DNA of 5,099 nucleotides from NCBI GenBank assembly GCA_020047775.1, contig JAIFNK010000026.1:1-5099 (forward strand). The letters run 5' to 3'. The position numbers and the translations under genes were made by a program. Each line of letters begins with the position of its first letter. The first letter of the stretch is position 1. The notes below the pieces were generated by a model. It worked only from the letters and a program-made list of their open reading frames with translations, made no database searches and was not told where the DNA came from. The stretch is from Akkermansia sp. Its GTDB lineage: Bacteria > Verrucomicrobiota > Verrucomicrobiia > Verrucomicrobiales > Akkermansiaceae. Shown here one piece after another: positions 1 through 5,099 of this stretch.

Positions 1-780
1 GCAGACATCGATGTAGTTCGTGCCCACGCCGATTTTCTCGATCGACGGGATGTCGTTGGCGCGGGCGAATTCCACCCAACGTGCATTCACTTGCACGATG
101 ACTCCCGCTGGATCCAGCACCGCGATGTGGGCCGGCAGCGAGTTCAGAACGTCCCGTTGGAGGGCTTCACTCGCACGGAGTTCGGCTTCCGTCTGCTTGC
201 GCTCCGAGATGTCGCTCAGCACGATGCGGATCTCGGGCTGGCCATCGGTGCCCTCGGCGAGGGAGAGTTCCAAATGGGCCCAGAAAGGTTTGTTCTTGCG
301 GCCCAGCATCCTCAGCTCCGTGGTTTTCGGGAGCCGGGTTTCAAACAGCATCATCCGGCGCTGGTAGTAAATGTCCTGGTCCGCCGGCAGGATGAAGCGG
401 GTGAATGGCTGATTGGCCACCGCCCGGCGGGACACGCCGAGTAATGCGGCGGCGGCGAAATTCGACTCACGGATCATGCCCGTCTCGCTCACCGTGAGGT
501 AGCCGACGGGCGCGAGGTCGTAGAGGTCGAAGTAGCGCGCCCGCGAGGTTTCTATTTCCCCATGCATCCGCCGCAGCTCCTCGTTCTGCATTTCCAGCTC
601 GATCTGGTGGACTTGCAGCTCGTGGAGCATCTCCTTCAGCTCCTCGGGCGAGTGGGCTTCCGGTAGCTCCGGGGTGTGGGCCGTGCGTTCCAGGAAAATC
701 GCTTCCGCCTGCTGCCGCAGCGTTGCGGGCGAGTTTTGAGGATTGGAGATTTTCCCGGGGGGGTTATCCTTGTGATTCAT
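1..780 (-). CDS. PAS-domain sensor protein, N-terminal 260 residues (probably a PAS sensor kinase), cut by the left edge
   Basis: Reading from the ATG at 780 the frame stays open to base 1, so the C-terminal part is missing. Residues 1-45 are a polar, proline-containing lead. Residues 46-80 form a helix with the sequence LQVHQIELEMQNEEL (55-69), a hallmark segment preceding PAS domains in many multi-PAS sensor kinases. PAS domain 1 covers about 80-195: RYFDLYDLAPVGYL at 82-95, the ESNFAAAALLGVSRR stretch at 105-119, and the closing DISERK at 190-195. A short linker helix leads to PAS domain 2 from about 205, with HIAVLDPAGVIVQVN at 218-232 and VGTNYIDVC at 252-260 where the window ends. No membrane segment is visible, so it is probably cytoplasmic. 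It begins 15 bases after the tandem stop codons of the CheB-CheR fusion gene, which suggests co-transcription. No clear Shine-Dalgarno sequence precedes the ATG (only TTCACACC), but the start fits the spacing. Family knowledge makes a C-terminal histidine kinase the likeliest output; a GGDEF domain or another output is possible because that part is not visible. Confidence 0.9.
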   Translation of the reverse strand, partial: MNHKDNPPGKISNPQNSPATLRQQAEAIFLERTAHTPELPEAHSPEELKEMLHELQVHQIELEMQNEELRRMHGEIETSRARYFDLYDLAPVGYLTVSETGMIRESNFAAAALLGVSRRAVANQPFTRFILPADQDIYYQRRMMLFETRLPKTTELRMLGRKNKPFWAHLELSLAEGTDGQPEIRIVLSDISERKQTEAELRASEALQRDVLNSLPAHIAVLDPAGVIVQVNARWVEFARANDIPSIEKIGVGTNYIDVC

Positions 781-795
781 GGTGTGAATTTTTTA

Positions 796-3795
796 TTAGG
801 GCATGGCCCGCTCGGTGGTGGCAATCCCATAGATTTGCCCGGCCTCATTGATGAGAGCGGTGGAGATCATGGAGACGCTGATCTTCTTGCCGTCCTTGGT
901 GAGCCGCTGGGTGTCGTAGGACTCCAGCACCTCCGCCCGGCTGAGCTGGACGAGCGTGGCCAGCGCCGCCTCGCGCAGCTCCGGCGGGATCCGGTCGCGC
1001 ACGTTCATCCGCAGCGCCTCGGCTTCGCTCCAGCCATAGAGCCGCACCGCGCCGGGGTTCCAGGCGATGATCCGGCCTTCCAGGTCTTGCACCGTGATGG
1101 CGTCGCTCGCATCGTGCACCACCACCGCCAGCCGGAGCTGCTCGTGGGCGGCGTGCAGGGCTTCGCGAGTCAACACCATTTCCGTGATGTCGAAAAACGA
1201 GATCACCGCGCCCTCGATCACGTTGTCGAGCGTGCGGTAGGGCAGGATGCGCATGGTGAACCACTTGCCCTCGCGGGTTTGCACTTCGCGCTCGACGGCC
1301 ACCAGCGTTTTGAGCACGGCCTGCACGTCCGCCACCAGCCGGTCGTAGCCGAGCAGATTGGAAACGATGTGGCTCAAGGGCCGCCCGATGTCGCTGAGGA
1401 TCAGGTTGGTGATCTCGCCAGCGGCGGGGGTGAAGCGCAGGATGCGCAGTTGGTGGTCCACGAACACGGTGCCGATGCCGGTGCCGGCCAGCAGGTTGTT
1501 CATGTCGTTGTTCGCCCGCGACAGGTCCACCACCTTGAGTTGCAGCTCGGCGTTGACCGTGGCCAGCTCCTCGTTGATCGACTGCAGCTCTTCCTTGGAG
1601 GTTTCCAGCTCCTCGTTGGTGGATTGGAGCTCCTCGTTCACCGACTGCATCTCCTCGTTGGCGGATTTGAGCTCCTCGTTGGCGGATTTGAGCTCCTCGC
1701 TGGAGGACTCCAGTTCCTCGTGGGTGCTTTGAAGATATTCCTCCTTGGCCCGCAATTCCTGCTGGAGCGCGGCGATTTGCGCCATGGCATCCGTCGGCGT
1801 GCCGCCCGCGCTGGCGGGTGGCGGCACCAGCTCCGGGTCGGGCGGCGGCATTTCCTCCAGGATGACCAAATAAAGCGGCACCTCCGTCAGCCGCTCCGTC
1901 ACCGGGCGGATGGTCAGGTTGACCAAGGTGAAATGGCCGTTGGTTTTGACGTTCAGGCCTTGGCGGCGCACGACCTCATGGGTGCTTGCGGCTTTGTGCA
2001 AGGCCACGGTCAAGGCGGGCAGCAGGCCTTCGCGGGCCATTTTCAGGATGTTGTTGACGCCCGCCTCGCCTTGGGCCGGCTCCAGATACATCCCGGAGCG
2101 GCCGTGCAGGTAGAGGATGTCGCCACGGCTGTTGACGAGCGCGCCGGCCGGGGCGATTTCCTGCAACAGCAGCTCCTCGGTCACCTCGCGCAAAGGGGGC
2201 TTCTTGGGAGCTTCCTTCTTGCTTGCCACCTTGGGCGGCAGTGGCTCCATCTCGGTCTTGGCCTGCAAAAACTTGCCCAAGGCCCGCCGCTGGCCGGCGA
2301 CCGTCTCTTCCTTGCGCTGGAACAGCTTCGCCTTGCGGTCCACCATGGAGAACAACTCGCTGAACTCACCCACGCCTTCGGAGGTGCCGAGGAACAGCCT
2401 GCCGCCCGGATTCAGCGCGTAGTGGAACAGCGGGATGAGCCGTTTCTGCAACTCCGCGCCCAGGTAAATCAGCAGGTTCCGGCAGCTGATCAGGTCGAGC
2501 TTGGAAAACGGCGGATCCTTGATCACATCCTGCTCGGAAAAAACCAGCAGGTCGCGGATGCTCTTGTGAACGCGGTAAGCACCGCCATCCGCCTCCGCCG
2601 TGAAAAAGCGCGCCAGCCGCTCCGGCGTCATGTCGGCGGCAATACTCGCCGGATAAAGGCCGGTGCGCGCCACGGCGATCGCCCGGTCGTCGATGTCGGT
2701 GGCGAAGAGCTGCACGGTGTAGCTTTGCTTGAGCTGCTCGATCCGCTCCTGCAGCAGGATGGCAATGGAGTAGGCCTCCTCGCCCGTCGAGCAGCCTGCC
2801 GACCAGACGCGGATCACTCCGCCCACCGGCTTATCCTCAAACAGCTTCGGGATGATTTCCTCCTCCAGCACCTTGAAGGCATCGGGATCGCGGAAAAAAT
2901 TCGTCACCCCGATGAGCAGGTCGCGAAACAGCGCCTCCACCTCCGGCCGGTTCTGCTGCAAATACTTGACGTATTCGTCCACTGAGCCGATCTGATGGAC
3001 GGCCATCCGCCGCTCGATCCGGCGGTGGATGGTGCTCGGCTTGTAGAGGGAAAAGTCGTGGCCGGTCTGGGCGCGCAGCAGGACGAAGATTTTTTTCAGG
3101 GCATTCTCGGTCTTGGGTAGCGAGGTGTCCGGGAGCCGCGGCAGTTTGCCGAAGGCGTGCGTGGCGTAGGCGATGAGCTGGGCGGCCATCTCCGCCGGCG
3201 GTAGCTCGTAATCCACCAGCCCGGTGGCGATCGCGCTGCGCGGCATCCCGTCAAACTCGGTGGACTCGGGCTTCTGAACCATCACCATGCCGCCCTCGCC
3301 CTTGATCGCCCGCGCCCCGAAGGTGCCGTCACTGCCAGTGCCGGAGAGCACGATGCCGATCGCCCGCTCGCGCTGATCCTGAGCCAGCGAGCGAAAGAAA
3401 AAGTCGATCGGCATGCGCAGCCCGCGCGGCTCGGAAGGTGGCAGCAACTGCAGCGAGCCATTCAAGAACGCCATGTCATGGCCCGGTGGGATGATGTAAG
3501 TGCAGTTCGGCCGCACCACCATCCCGTCCTCCACCTCGAATACCTGCATCCGGGTGTAGCGCCGGATCAGTTCGGTCAGGATGCTCTTGTGGTCCGGGGC
3601 CAGGTGCTGCACCAGCACGAAGGCCATCCCCGGCTCGGTCTTGGCCGGCATCCCGGCGAAAAACGCCTCAAACGCCGCCAGCCCACCCGCCGAGGCACCG
3701 ATGCCGACGATGGGGAAGCCCTCATGCGATCCCTCGCTTGTCGCTGGCGCTGTCTCTGGTTTCCGATTCCCGTTCCCTGTTGTTTTCCGTTTCAT
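796..3795 (-). CDS. CheB-CheR fusion protein with PAS-like domain, heptad coiled coil and two C-terminal PAS domains (999 aa)
   Basis: A complete gene. Residues 27-215 are a CheB methylesterase domain with the catalytic triad in place: Ser35 in GIGASAGG, His64 in VQHLAPDH and Asp156 in LSGTGSDG. Residues 231-295 are the CheR N-terminal helical domain (HDFSLYKPSTIHRRIERRM at 246-264), and 297-495 the SAM-binding methyltransferase domain, with VWSAGCSTGEEAYSIA at 330-345, FATDID at 364-369 and LISCRNLLIYL at 435-445. In the family these domains methylate and demethylate glutamates of chemoreceptors or other partners. Residues 537-650 resemble a degenerate PAS domain (APAGALVNSRGDILYLHGRSG at 548-568, a pattern seen in this fusion family). 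Residues 673-760 are a coiled coil of EELxSxN heptads. PAS domains follow at about 765-872 (closing DITE) and 890-999; the latter contains RIIAWNPGAVRLYGWSEAEA at 908-927. The protein ends on the PAS fold, with no receiver domain before CheB and no histidine kinase after the PAS domains. It is probably cytoplasmic. The ATG at 3795 is preceded by AGGGTAGGT with a 7-base spacer. A GTG at 3870 would add 25 residues and is also preceded by GGTAGGT, but that extension does not match the family. Whether it serves motility chemotaxis or another regulatory pathway cannot be told here. Confidence 0.95.
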   Translation of the reverse strand: MKRKTTGNGNRKPETAPATSEGSHEGFPIVGIGASAGGLAAFEAFFAGMPAKTEPGMAFVLVQHLAPDHKSILTELIRRYTRMQVFEVEDGMVVRPNCTYIIPPGHDMAFLNGSLQLLPPSEPRGLRMPIDFFFRSLAQDQRERAIGIVLSGTGSDGTFGARAIKGEGGMVMVQKPESTEFDGMPRSAIATGLVDYELPPAEMAAQLIAYATHAFGKLPRLPDTSLPKTENALKKIFVLLRAQTGHDFSLYKPSTIHRRIERRMAVHQIGSVDEYVKYLQQNRPEVEALFRDLLIGVTNFFRDPDAFKVLEEEIIPKLFEDKPVGGVIRVWSAGCSTGEEAYSIAILLQERIEQLKQSYTVQLFATDIDDRAIAVARTGLYPASIAADMTPERLARFFTAEADGGAYRVHKSIRDLLVFSEQDVIKDPPFSKLDLISCRNLLIYLGAELQKRLIPLFHYALNPGGRLFLGTSEGVGEFSELFSMVDRKAKLFQRKEETVAGQRRALGKFLQAKTEMEPLPPKVASKKEAPKKPPLREVTEELLLQEIAPAGALVNSRGDILYLHGRSGMYLEPAQGEAGVNNILKMAREGLLPALTVALHKAASTHEVVRRQGLNVKTNGHFTLVNLTIRPVTERLTEVPLYLVILEEMPPPDPELVPPPASAGGTPTDAMAQIAALQQELRAKEEYLQSTHEELESSSEELKSANEELKSANEEMQSVNEELQSTNEELETSKEELQSINEELATVNAELQLKVVDLSRANNDMNNLLAGTGIGTVFVDHQLRILRFTPAAGEITNLILSDIGRPLSHIVSNLLGYDRLVADVQAVLKTLVAVEREVQTREGKWFTMRILPYRTLDNVIEGAVISFFDITEMVLTREALHAAHEQLRLAVVVHDASDAITVQDLEGRIIAWNPGAVRLYGWSEAEALRMNVRDRIPPELREAALATLVQLSRAEVLESYDTQRLTKDGKKISVSMISTALINEAGQIYGIATTERAMP
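1651..1699 (-). repeat. Exact 21-base tandem repeat inside the coiled-coil coding region
   Basis: The bases match themselves at a shift of exactly 21 across 49 bases, about 2.3 copies of a unit encoding the heptad NEELKSA (protein residues about 700-716). It lies within a longer run of seven-residue repeats covering residues 692-750 (bases about 1546-1722), in order HEELESS, SEELKSA, NEELKSA, NEEMQSV, NEELQST, NEELETS, KEELQSI, NEELATV, NAELQLK. The wider heptad series is typical of the family and diverged in codons; only this pair is identical at DNA level, which points to a recent duplication or conversion of one heptad. Inserting or losing a 21-base unit keeps the reading frame and changes the coiled coil by one heptad. 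Confidence 0.9.
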
Positions 3796-3801
3796 GTTGT
3801 G

Positions 3802-3810
3802 ACCTACCCT
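3802..3810 (-). promoter_or_regulatory. Shine-Dalgarno-like site deciding the start of the CheB-CheR fusion gene
   Basis: On the minus strand the sequence AGGGTAGGT ends seven bases before the ATG at 3795. The AGG core lies at a normal distance for ribosome binding. It supports this ATG as the start, which places 26 polar residues before the CheB domain. The same heptamer GGTAGGT recurs 78 bases further upstream (3880-3886), before an in-frame GTG, so the alternative start is not fully excluded. Confidence 0.55.
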
Positions 3811-3872
3811 TTGAAAATCGGATTCGCCGAGTACTATCAAGATTCCCCGCTTTCCCAAGGGCAAAATCACCG

Positions 3873-3886
3873 GGTGGGTACCTACC
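3873..3886. promoter_or_regulatory. Near-palindrome GGTGGGTACCTACC in the divergent intergenic region, possible operator
   Basis: Twelve of fourteen bases pair in an inverted repeat centred on GGTACC between 3879 and 3880, with a single mismatched pair. It sits 78 bases upstream of the CheB-CheR start and about 140 upstream of the cytochrome gene start, so it could in principle bind a dimeric regulator. A 14-base near-palindrome can arise by chance, no second copy of the full element is visible, and no regulator gene lies in the window. Confidence 0.25.
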
Positions 3887-3947
3887 GTTCTCAGACCCGC
3901 ACTCGGAGCCCTCGTTCAATCTCCTCCCGCTGACGCCATCGCGGAAC

Positions 3948-3977
3948 TTGCAAAATTCAATTCCGGAGAAATATATT
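3948..3977 (+). promoter_or_regulatory. Candidate sigma70-type promoter for the cytochrome/DUF1549 gene
   Basis: TTGCAA at 3948-3953 (four of six matches to TTGACA) is followed after 18 bases by TATATT at 3972-3977 (five of six matches to TATAAT). Transcription would begin near 3984, giving a leader of roughly 38 bases before the ATG at 4022. The AT-rich patch around 3951-3977 stands out from the GC-rich surroundings, which is what a promoter here should look like. The call rests on consensus matching only. Confidence 0.45.
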
Positions 3978-4021
3978 GCCGTGCCATCGCCGTAAACCCG
4001 CTCCAACCTCGCAACCGACCC

Positions 4022-5099
4022 ATGCTGCTCCGCTCCCTCGGCCTCGCGCTGACCCTTGCCAGCACCTGCCGCGCCGAAATCGACTTCGCACACCAAGTCG
4101 TGCCCATCCTGCGCGAAAACTGCGCAAAGTGCCACATGGAGAACAACCACAAGGGCGCTTTCTCGATGAACACCCGCGAGTCGCTCCTCGAAGGATCCGA
4201 AAACGGGCCCGTCCTCACACCCGGCAAGGCGGATGAAAGCCTGATGCTCGAAGTGCTGCTGTCCGACGACAAGTCCGACCGGATGCCCCCGAAAGGCGCC
4301 CGCGTCCCGGCCGACCAGATCGAAATCCTCCGCCAGTGGATCAACCAAGGCGTAAAATGGGAACCCGGCTTCACCTTCGGCAAGGACGCCTACGAGCCCC
4401 CACTCAAGCCCCGCCGACCGACCCTCCCGCCCGTCGCCGATGGCCGCGACCACCCGGTTGACCGGATCATCGACCAGCAACTCGCCTCGACCAAGATCAC
4501 GCACCCGCCGGCCCTCGACGACGCCTCGTTCCTCCGCCGCGCCTCGCTCGACCTCACCGGCCTGCTGCCGTCCCCCGAGGCCATCCTCGCCTTCACCGCC
4601 GATAAGACTCCGGACAAGCGCGCTAAAAAAATCGCCGCCCTGTTGGCCGACGACACCGCCTACGCCGACCACTGGATCAGCTTTTGGAACGACCTGCTGC
4701 GCAACGACTACCAAGGCACCGGCTACATCGACGGCGGCCGCACCCAGATCACCGGCTGGCTCTATCAGGCATTGCGCGACAACCTGCCCTACGACCGCTT
4801 CGCCCGCGAGTTGCTCGCACCGCCCGGCAAGGAATCCGCCGGCTTCATCAACGGCATCCAGTGGCGCGGCAGCGTCAACGCCTCGCAAACCCGCGAGGTC
4901 CAGTTCTCCCAGTCGATCTCCCAGACCTTCCTCGGCCTCAACATGAAATGCGCCTCGTGCCACGACTCGTTCGTGGACCGTTGGAAACTCGACGAAGCCT
5001 ACAACCTCGCCGCCATCTTCGCGGAAAAACCGCTGGAAATCGCCCGCTGTGACGTCCCCACCGGCCGCTTCGCCAAGCCCGCCTGGATCTTCCCGGAAC
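4022..5099 (+). CDS. Secreted Planctomycete-type cytochrome c (PSCyt1) plus DUF1549 domain protein, 5' portion (359 aa), cut by the right edge
   Basis: The frame is open from the ATG at 4022 to the right edge. Residues 1-18 (MLLRSLGLALTLASTCRA) look like a signal peptide with cleavage before Glu19, so the protein is probably exported. Residues 20-117 are a PSCyt1 cytochrome c domain: the heme motif CAKCH is at 34-38 and RMPPKG at 87-92 offers Met88 as a likely distal ligand. Residues 143 to beyond 335 are a DUF1549 (PSCyt2) domain: HPVDRIIDQQL at 144-154, FLRRASLDLTGLLPSPE at 170-186, WISFWNDLLRND at 218-229, LPYDRFARELL at 255-265, and a second CxxCH (CASCH) at 310-314. Family members usually continue into a DUF1553 domain, expected beyond the edge. 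The exact reaction is not established; such proteins are abundant in PVC bacteria, often beside sulfatases or DUF1501 genes, and a redox role in breakdown of complex substrates is suggested. There is no Shine-Dalgarno sequence before the ATG; the signal peptide decides the start. Confidence 0.92.
   Translation, partial: MLLRSLGLALTLASTCRAEIDFAHQVVPILRENCAKCHMENNHKGAFSMNTRESLLEGSENGPVLTPGKADESLMLEVLLSDDKSDRMPPKGARVPADQIEILRQWINQGVKWEPGFTFGKDAYEPPLKPRRPTLPPVADGRDHPVDRIIDQQLASTKITHPPALDDASFLRRASLDLTGLLPSPEAILAFTADKTPDKRAKKIAALLADDTAYADHWISFWNDLLRNDYQGTGYIDGGRTQITGWLYQALRDNLPYDRFARELLAPPGKESAGFINGIQWRGSVNASQTREVQFSQSISQTFLGLNMKCASCHDSFVDRWKLDEAYNLAAIFAEKPLEIARCDVPTGRFAKPAWIFPE

Larger units (their letters stand above)
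3796..4021. other. Divergent intergenic region between the CheB-CheR fusion and the cytochrome/DUF1549 gene
   Basis: This 226-base gap separates two divergently transcribed genes and must hold both promoters unless transcription starts farther away. It contains the SD-like site of the left gene, the near-palindrome and the candidate promoter of the right gene, listed separately. A minus-strand promoter is less clear: TTGATA at 3835-3840 is a good -35 match, but no good -10 hexamer lies at the right distance. The plus-strand frame of the right gene is open back to a TGA at 3812 without any ATG, GTG or TTG, so it is taken as untranslated. Confidence 0.6.

Noticed and set aside
781..795. Terminator between the CheB-CheR gene and the PAS gene
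   Set aside because: The 15-base gap has a short A-run after the stop codons but no room for a stem-loop, so read-through into the PAS gene is expected.
676..2985. Very long plus-strand open frame (769 codons) opposite the CheB-CheR fusion
   Set aside because: It lies antisense to a gene with intact catalytic motifs. Its repeated LLVGGFELL-like pattern is the mirror of the EELxSxN heptads, and its composition (rich in H, Q, G, L, R) is typical of a shadow frame in GC-rich DNA.
3812..3840. Minus-strand promoter with TTGATA at 3835-3840
   Set aside because: The -35 match is good, but the hexamer at 17 bases spacing (TTTTCA) matches the -10 consensus at only two of six positions.
3796..3870. 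N-terminal extension of the CheB-CheR protein from the GTG at 3870
   Set aside because: The extra 25 residues do not match the usual family start, and the ATG at 3795 has an SD-like site at good spacing. It remains a minor possibility because GGTAGGT also precedes the GTG.
4022..4069. Lipoprotein signal at Cys16 of the cytochrome protein
   Set aside because: The residues before Cys16 (AST) do not fit the lipobox, where the position before Cys is usually Gly, Ala or Ser. Cleavage after CRA by signal peptidase I fits better.
4440..4946. Plus-strand open frame rich in S, T, P and R within the DUF1549 gene
   Set aside because: It is a shifted-frame shadow of the DUF1549 coding sequence with low-complexity composition and no start context of its own.
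3722..4963. Minus-strand open frame of 413 codons opposite the cytochrome/DUF1549 gene
   Set aside because: It overlaps the start of the CheB-CheR gene in another frame and is antisense to a gene with a signal peptide and heme motifs. Its G/A/V/E-rich content shows no recognisable domain.

Overview
The window is GC-rich, gene-dense bacterial DNA with one complete gene and two genes cut by the window edges. The best hint of origin is the right-hand gene. It is a secreted cytochrome of the Planctomycete-type (PSCyt1) followed by a DUF1549 domain, an architecture largely restricted to and greatly expanded in Verrucomicrobiota and Planctomycetota. Together with its lack of a Shine-Dalgarno sequence and its high GC, this suggests a verrucomicrobial or related PVC-group genome. 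This is inference; the window holds no rRNA or other marker gene. Layout: (1) 1-780, minus strand: N-terminal 260 residues of a multi-PAS sensor protein whose C-terminal half lies beyond the left edge. (2) 796-3795, minus strand: a complete 999-residue CheB-CheR fusion followed by a PAS-like domain, a long EELxSxN heptad coiled coil and two PAS domains, with no receiver and no kinase domain. (3) 3796-4021: a 226-base divergent intergenic region with a plausible promoter for the right-hand gene, an SD-like site for the fusion gene and a small near-palindrome. (4) 4022-5099, plus strand: a signal peptide, a PSCyt1 cytochrome c domain and a DUF1549 domain, running off the right edge. The two minus-strand genes are 15 bases apart and are probably one operon. 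The fusion gene supplies methylesterase-like and methyltransferase-like chemistry plus PAS sensing but cannot signal by phosphotransfer alone. The downstream PAS protein is the natural candidate for the missing output (histidine kinase or similar), though that part is not visible. The divergent cytochrome/DUF1549 gene belongs to a different functional class (periplasmic, probably linked to polysaccharide or other substrate degradation), and a functional link to the sensors is only suggested by the shared upstream region. I saw no tRNA, rRNA, CRISPR array, insertion sequence or convincing terminator. No clearly new system is visible; the fusion architecture is a known family, and the points below are details of it and its surroundings.
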